Positions 1 to 5,196 of a stretch of DNA of 11,152 bases are shown here, in pieces. The notes below the pieces were generated by a model, which worked only from the letters and a program-made list of their open reading frames with translations, was not told the origin of the DNA and did no database searches. Where the stretch lies: the NCBI GenBank assembly GCA_023426435.1, contig JAFAAS010000020.1, positions 1-11,152 of the forward strand, given 5' to 3'. Every line of letters starts with the position of its first letter. Position 1 is the stretch's first letter. Origin of the DNA: Verrucomicrobiota bacterium (GTDB lineage: Bacteria; Verrucomicrobiota; Verrucomicrobiia; Opitutales; Opitutaceae). The position numbers and the translations under genes were made by a program.

Positions 1-106
1 CGGCCAGGTGCCATGCATGGGCAGGCGCGTGAACTCCGCCAGGACCGGAAGGTAGCAACGGCAACGACGTTCTCCCAGTGCCGTGGAGTGCCTGGCCACT
101 TTTTTT
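1..106 (+). ncRNA. ffs: Small bacterial SRP RNA (4.5S type)
   Basis: RNA core of the signal recognition particle, which binds Ffh and targets nascent membrane and secreted proteins. The conserved domain IV tip is visible at 41-59: a GGAA tetraloop at 47-50 closed by acc/ggt, followed by the asymmetric loop AGCAAC, and flanked by gcc (38-40) pairing with ggc (60-62). The terminal helix pairs ggccagg (2-8) with cctggcc (91-97). A run of seven T at 100-106 directly follows and would serve as terminator. Length is near 100 nt, as in Gram-negative-type SRP RNAs that lack an Alu domain. The 5' end may lie a base or two outside the window. SRP RNA beside dnaX is also seen in other bacteria, for example Bacillus subtilis. 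Confidence 0.93.
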
Positions 107-120
107 GCCGTGGCGGAGCA

Positions 121-189
121 GGTAGGAGCTTGCTTGCGAGCGATCCGGTGCTTCGCTGGCGTTTCATCGCCTGCAAGCAGGCTCCTACC
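121..189. repeat. REP-like long palindrome between SRP RNA and dnaX
   Basis: Inverted repeat with 24-nt arms at 121-144 and 166-189, matching at 21 of 24 positions, around a 21-nt centre. The outer ends are ggtaggagc and gctcctacc. Related arms occur at 2011-2033 and 11089-11152, so this is a dispersed family. A further partial arm (tgcgagcaggcga) lies at about 201-213, just before dnaX. REP-like elements of this kind are typically mobilised by RAYT transposases; none is encoded here. Transcribed, it would form a strong hairpin in the dnaX leader. Confidence 0.85.
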
Positions 190-220
190 GAGCCAGGATC
201 TGCGAGCAGGCGACTCATTC

Positions 221-1363
221 ATGTCCACGAATTACCAAGTCATCGCGCGCAAGTGGCGGCCGCAGACGTTTGACGACGTCGTGGGGCAGGATCACGTCGT
301 GCGGACGTTGAAGAATGCGATCGGGCGGAATCGGATCGCGCACGCGTATCTGTTCGTGGGACCGCGTGGGACGGGGAAGACGTCGACGGCGCGGATTTTT
401 GCGAAGGCGTTGAATTGCACCGATGGACCGAAGGCGGATTTCGATCCGAACGATCCGGCGTGCAAGGCGATCGCGGAAGGGTCGCATCTCGACGTGATCG
501 AGATCGACGGTGCTTCGAACAACGGCGTCGAGCAGGTGCGCGATTTGCGCGACACGGTGCAATACGCGCCGGCGCAGGGTAAGTTCAAAGTCTATATCAT
601 CGACGAGGTCCACATGCTCTCGACGGCGGCGTTCAATGCGCTGTTGAAGACGCTGGAGGAGCCGCCGGAGCACGTGAAGTTCGTGTTTGCGACGACGGAT
701 CCGCAGAAGGTGCTGCCGACGATCGTGTCGCGGTGTCAGCGTTTCGATCTGAAGCCGATTCCGGCGCCGCTGATTGTGGAGCGGCTGAAGAAGATCGCGA
801 CGAGCGAGAAAGTGAAGATCACCGACGGTGCGTTGGAGTGCATCGCGCGGATGGCGGATGGCGGCATGCGCGATGCGCAGTCGATCCTGGATCAGATGAT
901 TTCATTCTGCGGCAACGAGGTGACGGAGCCGGAAGTGCTGGATGTTTACGGGCTCGTGTCGGCGGAGAAGATCGCGGAGCTCGGTGCGGCGCTGGCGGCG
1001 GGCGATCATAAGAAGATCGTGGCGCTGGTCGACGAGTGCGATGCGAACGGGCGGGATCTGGTGCGGTTGTTGTCGGATTTGCAGGCGCATGTGCGGGCGG
1101 CGTTGCTCGATGCGATTGCGAAGGGTGGGAAGAGCAAGATGCTCGGGAGCGAGCTGACGACCGAGCAGATCACGCGCATGTTGGATGGACTGCGTGAAGG
1201 TGAAGGCGCGGTGAAGCTTGGGCTGGCGGAGAAGATCAATTTTGAAGTGACCCTGTTGAAGGCGGTCGATGCGAGTCGGGCGCGGGCGATCGACAGCTTG
1301 ATCAAGGAGCTGGCGGCGTTGGCGGACGAGGCGCCGGCGACGGACGAAAAAAAAAAGGCCTGA
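221..1363 (+). CDS. dnaX: DNA polymerase III subunit gamma (short, zero-frame dnaX product)
   Basis: AAA+ clamp-loader ATPase that loads the sliding clamp DnaN. The zero-frame product is 380 aa. Visible motifs: Walker A GPRGTGKT (47-54), Walker B DEVH (128-131), the SRC sensor/arginine-finger motif (170-172), then a helical collar domain up to about residue 360. The start at 221 begins MSTNYQVIARKWRP, the usual DnaX N-terminus; upstream in-frame codons run through the REP palindrome and are rejected. No good Shine-Dalgarno is seen. Of the four Cys that bind zinc in E. coli DnaX only the first and last remain (C66, C81); the middle two positions are D75 and D78. The reading frame ends GAA AAA AAA AAG GCC TGA directly after an A10 run, too early for a tau protein. 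A -1 shift there would add 146 residues. Confidence 0.95.
   Translation: MSTNYQVIARKWRPQTFDDVVGQDHVVRTLKNAIGRNRIAHAYLFVGPRGTGKTSTARIFAKALNCTDGPKADFDPNDPACKAIAEGSHLDVIEIDGASNNGVEQVRDLRDTVQYAPAQGKFKVYIIDEVHMLSTAAFNALLKTLEEPPEHVKFVFATTDPQKVLPTIVSRCQRFDLKPIPAPLIVERLKKIATSEKVKITDGALECIARMADGGMRDAQSILDQMISFCGNEVTEPEVLDVYGLVSAEKIAELGAALAAGDHKKIVALVDECDANGRDLVRLLSDLQAHVRAALLDAIAKGGKSKMLGSELTTEQITRMLDGLREGEGAVKLGLAEKINFEVTLLKAVDASRARAIDSLIKELAALADEAPATDEKKKA
1347..1357 (+). promoter_or_regulatory. Probable programmed -1 frameshift or slippage site in dnaX
   Basis: Ten consecutive A (1347-1356) followed by G. Read in the dnaX frame, 1351-1357 is A AAA AAG, the same heptamer in the same phase as the proven E. 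coli dnaX -1 site. Without shifting, ribosomes reach TGA at 1361-1363; after a -1 shift they continue to 1795-1797. The A run could equally cause transcriptional slippage (one added A gives the same frame), as described for Thermus dnaX. A single-base homopolymer error in the assembly is the main alternative. Confidence 0.75.
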
Positions 1364-1797
1364 TTGACGCGCTGGAAGCGCGGCTGGACGCCGCGCGGGA
1401 GCAGGGGGCCGGGAGCAGGGAGCAGGGGGGCGGGCCGGTAAATGGCGTCGCGACGCCAATGCCCGTCGCGAGTGCGCCCGCGAATTCTTCGTCGATGGCG
1501 GTTCAAACGGCTGACAACGATGCGGGCGCTGCGGCGGGCGGTGACGAGGAGACGAATGTCTGGCCGACGGAGGCGGAGGAGGCGGCGTTTTTGTCGGAGG
1601 CGAGTGAGCGCGGCGAAAAGGTTGTCGCGGTGTCGCGCGAGCGCGAGGAAGAGATCGAAGACGATTCGAAGGCGCTGCCGAAACTGGATGAATTGGTAAA
1701 TCGGATACCGGCGGAAACGCGGGAGTTGTTGGATGAGCTGTTTCGGGCGCGGTTTGTGACGGTGCGGCGGGTGAAGAAGAAAGATTTGAAGGCGTGA
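1357..1797 (+). CDS. dnaX: Tau-specific C-terminal extension of DnaX (-1 frame)
   Basis: Reading frame -1 to dnaX, open from the A run through 1797 and adding 146 residues, for a predicted 525-aa tau-like protein. It begins GLIDALEARLDAAREQ, a plausible helix, passes through a Gly/Gln-rich linker and an Ala/Ser/acidic stretch, and ends with a charged domain (about 1675-1794) including LPKLDELVNRIP, a predicted helix with RELLDELFRARF, and a basic tail (VKKKDLKA). In other bacteria the tau C-terminus contacts the replicative helicase and the polymerase alpha subunit; that role is inferred here. The first ATG in this frame is at 1459, so it could be annotated as a separate 112-aa gene, but the frame is continuous with the slippery site and no ribosome site precedes that ATG. 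Openness alone is weak evidence in GC-rich DNA. Confidence 0.7.
   Translation, partial: GLIDALEARLDAAREQGAGSREQGGGPVNGVATPMPVASAPANSSSMAVQTADNDAGAAAGGDEETNVWPTEAEEAAFLSEASERGEKVVAVSREREEEIEDDSKALPKLDELVNRIPAETRELLDELFRARFVTVRRVKKKDLKA
1378..1396 (+). other. Hairpin downstream of the dnaX slippery site
   Basis: Perfect 7-bp stem gcgcggc (1378-1384) / gccgcgc (1390-1396) with loop tggac. It starts 20 nt after the slippery heptamer, further than the short spacer in E. coli dnaX. It could stimulate frameshifting, or the A10 run could be enough by itself. Confidence 0.45.
1397..1434 (+). repeat. GGGAGCAGGG tandem units inside the tau linker
   Basis: Short near-tandem units gggagcaggg at 1397-1406, 1411-1420 and an overlapping gagcaggg at 1420-1427, separated by G/C-rich spacers. 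In the -1 frame they encode the repeated peptide REQG-AGS-REQG. It appears that a simple repeat has expanded or inserted in the disordered linker of tau. Confidence 0.6.
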
Positions 1798-1867
1798 GGA
1801 TCGCGCCGGGCCGGATCTGGGTGTGCGTGCGGTTTAGAGCGCTTTCAGAAAACTATAGCCCTTCAGG

Positions 1868-1940
1868 TGAACCACAGAGACACAGAGGCACGGAGAGATC
1901 CCGTGGCCTTCCTCTGTGTGCTCGGTGCCTTTGTGGTTCA
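1868..1940. repeat. ACCACAGAGACACAGAGG-type inverted repeat
   Basis: Imperfect inverted repeat: left arm 1868-1897 starts tgaaccacagagacacagag and right arm 1911-1940 ends gtgcctttgtggttca. A 13-nt centre separates them. It occupies the non-coding stretch after the dnaX extension, where the rightward and leftward units converge, and transcripts from either side would fold here. I recall similar sequences as dispersed intergenic repeats in several bacterial phyla; family assignment is from memory. The rest of 1798-2029 holds the REP arm at 2011 and nothing else I can identify. Confidence 0.75.
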
Positions 1941-2010
1941 AATCGGGTTTTCCGATTCGGCCAACGGCTATGACATAATTTAATATGCGATAGCGCAGCC
2001 GGGGCGGTTT

Positions 2011-2033
2011 ATCGCCCGCGAGCGGGCTCCTAC
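2011..2033. repeat. REP-like arm overlapping the stop codon of the leftward gene
   Basis: Sequence atcgcccgcgagcgggctcc followed by tac, the same type as the 3' arm at 166-188. It contains the self-complementary core gcccgcgagcgggc, able to form a small hairpin. Its outer end (positions 2030-2032, cta) supplies the TAG stop of the leftward cyclotransferase-like gene. Confidence 0.8.
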
Positions 2034-2410
2034 ATGTCGTGCCAGAGGCCGGTGGGGATGATGGGCTGGTGGGCGGTGGGTTGGGCGTAGAGGTAGGTAT
2101 CGACCGGGTGCGCGGAGAAAGGAGGGAGGAGCTGGATGGGTTCGCGGCGGTAGAGACCTTCTGCGGTGCCTTCGAAGGCGTCGAGGCGGGCGAGGGCGGC
2201 AGGATTGACGGACCAGAGTTCGCCGGTGACGCCGACGGTGTCGTCGGATGCGGCGACCATGCCGGGGTATTCGCCGAGATGGTAAAGACGATAGCCGGGA
2301 ACGGTGCGGGCTTCGCCGAGGAAGTGTTGGTCGGCGAGGACGTGGTGGTTGGAGCAGCGGTGTTTGAGGGTGCCGTAAACGAAGATGAGATGGCGGGCGG
2401 CGGCGGACAT
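2030..2410 (-). CDS. Gamma-glutamylcyclotransferase-like protein (GGCT/AIG2/YtfP family)
   Basis: 126-aa cytosolic protein of the GGCT fold. Family members cleave gamma-glutamyl amino acids or gamma-glutamylamines to 5-oxoproline, or repair related adducts; the substrate here is unknown. Visible motifs: the substrate-loop signature VYGTLK (11-16), GYRLYHLGEYPGMV (39-52), the GELW strand (63-66), and the predicted catalytic Glu E80 in LDAFEGT followed by LYRR (86-89). The protein ends TGLWHDM, a tail position often carrying a conserved Trp. Length fits the short bacterial members. It follows the PP2C gene by 75 nt on the same strand, so it may be the last gene of that operon, though a stem-loop lies between. 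The stop codon lies within a REP-like repeat. No clear ribosome binding site precedes the ATG. Confidence 0.87.
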   Translation of the reverse strand: MSAAARHLIFVYGTLKHRCSNHHVLADQHFLGEARTVPGYRLYHLGEYPGMVAASDDTVGVTGELWSVNPAALARLDAFEGTAEGLYRREPIQLLPPFSAHPVDTYLYAQPTAHQPIIPTGLWHDM

Positions 2411-2448
2411 GGCGGGATCCGACGTTAGAGCGCGAGGGCGGCGTTGAC

Positions 2449-2470
2449 AGCCCGACAGGGACGTCGGGCT
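2449..2470. repeat. Stem-loop in the spacer between PP2C and cyclotransferase genes
   Basis: Perfect 8-bp inverted repeat agcccgac (2449-2456) / gtcgggct (2463-2470) with a 6-nt loop. It lies in the 75-nt spacer (2411-2485) of the leftward genes. No T-tract follows on either strand, so a simple intrinsic terminator is unlikely. It may be an intercistronic processing or stability element, or one copy of a small dispersed repeat. Confidence 0.6.
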
Positions 2471-2485
2471 CCACCTGGACGACGG

Positions 2486-3346
2486 TTAGAGGACTTCGAC
2501 GACGACGGCGGTGGTGTTGTCGCGGCCGGAATTTTGGACGGCGGTTTCGACGAGGTGTTGGGCGATGGATTGGCCGTCGGCGGTGTTGCGGGTCATTTCG
2601 TCGATCTGGCGGTCCCAGAGACCATCGACGAGACCGTCGGAGCAGATGAGGAAGCGATCGCCGGGCTCGTGTCCGACGCGGCCGATGTGAGGATCGATGA
2701 ATTGGTTGCCGGCGCCGAGGGCTTGTTGGAGGGAGTTGCGGCGCGGGTCGGTGCGGTGTTCGCGTTCGTTCATTTTTCCGGTGCGGCGGAGCTTGCCGAT
2801 GAACGTGTGATCGTGGGTGACCTGGGTGAGGCCGCCCTCGCGGGGAAGGTAGTAGATGCGGCTGTCGCCGATGTGGCCGAAGTGCATCCAACGCGGCGTG
2901 AACCAGGCGAGGCTGAGCGTGCAGCCCATGCCGGCGCATTCCTCGTAGGCGTAGCCCAGTTTGAGGAGGTCGTTGTGGATGTCGGTGAAGAGCTCGGAAA
3001 GGATGTCTTGGAAACCGCTGGAAAGGCCGGCGGCGCGGAGGCGGAAGGCGCGCGGGAGGAGACGCGAAACGCGATCGACGGTGATGCGGCTGGCGAACTC
3101 GCCGGATTTGGCGCCGCCCATGCCGTCGCTGACGGCGAAGACGAAATCGGTGCCGGCGAGGGAGGCGTCGCCGGTTTTGCCGAGGTAGCGGAGTTCGTGT
3201 CCGTCGAAATTGAGCGCGAGGAAAGCGTCTTCGTTGTTGGGGCGGAAACGGCCCACGTGGGTGAGGCCGGACCAGCGCAGGGTCGGGGCCGGAGCGGAAG
3301 GCTCCGGGGATGGGGTTGGAGCGGCGGGCTCCGGGGTGGGGCTCAT
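2486..3346 (-). CDS. PP2C-family serine/threonine protein phosphatase
   Basis: 286-aa metal-dependent (PPM) phosphatase that removes phosphate from Ser/Thr residues of proteins. Motifs in order: RPNNED (35-40, metal Asp D40), SDGMGG (73-78, metal Asp D74), GHIGDSRIYY in the middle, SDGL (236-239, metal Asp D237), and GRDNTT (274-279, metal Asp D276). All core metal ligands are present, so it should be active. Residues 2-22 are a Pro/Ala/Ser/Glu-rich tail encoded by a 27-nt tandem duplication (3291-3315 and 3318-3341); the catalytic domain follows directly. No signal peptide or membrane segment, so cytosolic. The ATG overlaps the stop of the upstream kinase-like gene (ATGA), implying translational coupling, and the two probably act on the same substrates. 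Confidence 0.95.
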   Translation of the reverse strand: MSPTPEPAAPTPSPEPSAPAPTLRWSGLTHVGRFRPNNEDAFLALNFDGHELRYLGKTGDASLAGTDFVFAVSDGMGGAKSGEFASRITVDRVSRLLPRAFRLRAAGLSSGFQDILSELFTDIHNDLLKLGYAYEECAGMGCTLSLAWFTPRWMHFGHIGDSRIYYLPREGGLTQVTHDHTFIGKLRRTGKMNEREHRTDPRRNSLQQALGAGNQFIDPHIGRVGHEPGDRFLICSDGLVDGLWDRQIDEMTRNTADGQSIAQHLVETAVQNSGRDNTTAVVVEVL

Positions 3347-3759
3347 TGAGCGGCGGAAGGTTTCAGCGAGGCGCCGTCGCCCCCGGGTTCGAGGAGCGTG
3401 GCGAATTCGAAATCGATGATGCAGAACCGCCCGTCGGAGATGCGGTAGGTGATGTTGCGGAGATCGCGGTCCTCGTGGCGGACGCCGTATTTCTCCAATT
3501 CGGCGAAGATCTCTTTTTGGCGCTCGGGGTTGAGAGAATCGACGCGGCGGCCGCAGTGGGTGGTGACGATCTTGAGGTTATCGGGTTCGACCTCGATGAG
3601 TCGCGGGACGAACGTGCAGCCGCGCTCCTCCAGACGGCGCAGGACGCGGACCTCGTGTTCGAAGCGTTCGCGGGCGAGGTGGCCGCGAAAGGTTTTGTGC
3701 ACGCGTCCATCGTAGCCAATGCGCACGAGGGCGCGGGCGGTGTCTTTGACTTCGTGCAT
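3343..3759 (-). CDS. Minimal protein-kinase-fold protein coupled to PP2C
   Basis: 138 aa from the ATG at 3759; a TTG at 3801 would add 14 residues. Kinase landmarks: a lysine on a beta strand (RVHKTF, K22), a helix with Glu (FEHEV, E36), a hinge-like strand (LKIVTTHCG), a catalytic loop of HxDxxxxN form (H95-E-D97 to N102), and IDFEFA with D116 where DFG would be. These suggest an atypical kinase of the APH/RIO/Bud32 kind. It is very short: only about 20 residues follow the metal-binding Asp, so almost the whole C-lobe is missing, and no glycine loop is obvious. It overlaps the PP2C gene by 4 nt (ATGA). Kinase activity is inferred; it could also be a pseudokinase or bind a small molecule. No clear Shine-Dalgarno at either start. 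Confidence 0.75.
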   Translation of the reverse strand: MHEVKDTARALVRIGYDGRVHKTFRGHLARERFEHEVRVLRRLEERGCTFVPRLIEVEPDNLKIVTTHCGRRVDSLNPERQKEIFAELEKYGVRHEDRDLRNITYRISDGRFCIIDFEFATLLEPGGDGASLKPSAAQ

Positions 3760-3893
3760 GGCGACGGGCGGAAGTAATTTGGTTGAGGCCGGCGGTGGCA
3801 AGCGCGCTTAAACGGGTGGAAGTGCAAGTGGGAGGCGAACGATGCGCTTCGGTGCGTCATAGCGACATTAGGTTTTCAAGTTAGGATCGTCTC

Positions 3894-3909
3894 TGGCATA
3901 CGAGGTGCT
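3894..3909 (+). promoter_or_regulatory. Candidate sigma-54 (-24/-12) promoter of glutamine synthetase
   Basis: TGGCATACGAGGTGCT, preceded by C. Compared with YTGGCACG-N4-TTGCW it keeps TGGCA, the -24 GG (3895-3896), the -12 GC (3907-3908), and exactly 10 nt between them. Transcription would start near 3920, leaving a leader of about 100 nt before the ATG at 4019. Rhizobial glnII genes are known to be sigma-54/NtrC dependent. A possible dyad, tgcgcttcggtgcg, at 3844-3857 is upstream but too compact for a standard NtrC site. No convincing -35/-10 pair was seen. Confidence 0.6.
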
Positions 3910-4018
3910 AATTCCCGGGACGGTTCTTTGTCTGTGCTCGCCGAGGTTGGGAAGGCAGTTCTACCCACTTTGTCTGCACGACGCGGCAACCCCCAAACAT
4001 CGTCAAATCGTCTCCTCT

Positions 4019-5050
4019 ATGGCCAAATACAAACTGGAATACATCTGGCTCGACGGCTACACGCCGCTGGCCAACTTGCGCAGCAAGACCCAAATCAAGG
4101 ACTTCGCCAGCTTCCCGAAGCTCGAAGAACTTCCCAATTGGGGGTTCGACGGCAGCTCGACGAAACAAGCTGAAGGCAAGAGCTCGGATGTGGTTCTGAA
4201 GCCGGTTGCCGTTTTCCCGGATTCGACGCGCAAGAATGGCGTGCTCGTGATGTGCGAGACCTACCTTCACACGGGTGAGCCGCATCCGACGAATTCGCGG
4301 GCGACGATTCCGGACGATCCGGACACCTGGTTCGGTTTCGAGCAGGAGTATTTCTTCTTCAAGGACGGCGCTCCGTTGGGATTCCCGAAGGACGGCTATC
4401 CGGCTCCGCAGGGACCGTATTACACGGGCGTGGGTTACAAGAATGTCGGTTCGATCGCGCGTCAGATCGTGGAAGAGCACATCGACCTGTGCTTGGACGC
4501 CGGCATCAACATCGAAGGCATCAACGCCGAAGTGGCGAAGGGCCAGTGGGAGTTCCAGATCTTTGGCAAAGGCTCGAAGAGCGCGGCCGATCAGATGTGG
4601 GTGGCTCGTTATATCCTCACGCGTTTGTGCGAGAAGTATGAGATCGACATCGAGTGGCGCTGCAAACCGATCCTTGGCCCGTTCAACGCGGCGCTCGATT
4701 GGAACGGCTCCGGCATGCACTCGAACTTCTCGACGAAGCACATGCGCGAAGTGGGTGGCAAAGCCTACTTCGAGAAACTCATGGCCGCTTTCAACAAGCA
4801 CATGGACGAGCACATTGCGGTGTATGGTCCGGAGAATCATCTCCGCCTGACCGGGCTTCACGAGACGCAGTCGATCGACAAGTTCACCTACGGCATTGCC
4901 GATCGTGGTTCGTCGATTCGCGTGCCGCACAGCTTCGTCAACAGCGGTTACAAGGGTTATCTTGAAGACCGCCGTCCGAACTCGGCTGCCGATCCGTATC
5001 TCGTCGCGGGCCGCATTCTGAAGACGATCCTGACGGTGCCGACGACCTGA
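4019..5050 (+). CDS. glnII: Glutamine synthetase, eukaryotic-type (GSII)
   Basis: Makes glutamine from glutamate, ammonia and ATP in the cytosol; the central ammonium-assimilation enzyme. The 343-aa length fits the short GSII class, not the ~470-aa GSI class. GS signatures: NWGFDGSST near the N-terminus, FGFEQEYFF (metal/catalytic Glu), EVAKGQWEFQIFG, the ATP signature starting KPILGP and ending GSGMHSNFS, RLTGLHET, GSSIRVP, and EDRRPNSAADPYLV. GSII lacks the adenylylation tyrosine of GSI, so control should be mainly transcriptional. The start is set by MAKYKLEYIWLDG; codons upstream to 3905 have no family character. No Shine-Dalgarno precedes it. Codons are C-ending and the local G-over-C bias of the window disappears, a sign of high expression. 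It stands alone between a sigma-54-like promoter and a strong terminator. Confidence 0.97.
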   Translation: MAKYKLEYIWLDGYTPLANLRSKTQIKDFASFPKLEELPNWGFDGSSTKQAEGKSSDVVLKPVAVFPDSTRKNGVLVMCETYLHTGEPHPTNSRATIPDDPDTWFGFEQEYFFFKDGAPLGFPKDGYPAPQGPYYTGVGYKNVGSIARQIVEEHIDLCLDAGINIEGINAEVAKGQWEFQIFGKGSKSAADQMWVARYILTRLCEKYEIDIEWRCKPILGPFNAALDWNGSGMHSNFSTKHMREVGGKAYFEKLMAAFNKHMDEHIAVYGPENHLRLTGLHETQSIDKFTYGIADRGSSIRVPHSFVNSGYKGYLEDRRPNSAADPYLVAGRILKTILTVPTT

Positions 5051-5076
5051 GTCGGAACGTCGGTTTGATTTGAGTG

Positions 5077-5108
5077 AGCGCCACCTCGCGAGGGGTGGCG
5101 CTTTTGTT
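5077..5108 (+). terminator. Intrinsic terminator of glutamine synthetase
   Basis: Perfect 9-bp stem agcgccacc (5077-5085) / ggtggcgct (5094-5102) with an 8-nt loop, followed by tttt-g-ttt (5102-5108). It begins 26 nt after the stop codon. It insulates glnII from the rightward cassette downstream. Confidence 0.9.
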
Positions 5109-5114
5109 TGCCCT

Positions 5115-5176
5115 TGTTCGAAGACGTGCGGGGAGAGAAGAATACGCGAGTGGGGCAGCCGATGTTCGAACACGTG
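5115..5176 (+). promoter_or_regulatory. Paired direct repeats upstream of the Wzy-like gene
   Basis: Two 14-nt sequences, TGTTCGAAGACGTG (5115-5128) and TGTTCGAACACGTG (5163-5176), differ at one base and are spaced 48 nt start to start. Each contains the palindrome TTCGAA, and the second also CACGTG. They lie between the glnII terminator and the next start, where the promoter of the downstream cassette must be. They could be operator sites; function is inferred. Confidence 0.45.
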
Positions 5177-5196
5177 GAAATTTCGCTTCGCGGAGA

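Noticed and set aside
83..220. N-terminal extension of DnaX
   Set aside because: It would translate the SRP RNA end and the REP palindrome; DnaX homology begins at the ATG at 221.
1459..1797. Independent 112-aa gene downstream of dnaX
   Set aside because: The frame stays open back to the dnaX slippery site in exactly the -1 phase and no ribosome site precedes the ATG; a tau extension explains it better, though not proven.
2449..2470. Intrinsic terminator between PP2C and the cyclotransferase-like gene
   Set aside because: The stem is good but no T-tract follows on the relevant strand.
1980..2939. Long Arg/His/Pro-rich leftward frame
   Set aside because: It overlaps the well-supported cyclotransferase-like and PP2C genes in another frame; its composition is the usual artefact of GC-rich DNA.
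2444..3349. 301-codon rightward frame antisense to PP2C
   Set aside because: Gly/Ala/Glu/Val-rich mirror of a gene with all PP2C motifs; no domain pattern of its own.
3843..3857. NtrC-binding site upstream of glnII
   Set aside because: The half-sites tgcgc and ggtgcg are closer together than in known NtrC sites; kept only as a remark.
3905..4018. Upstream GTG start for glutamine synthetase
   Set aside because: It lies within the sigma-54-like promoter and adds 38 residues with no family counterpart.
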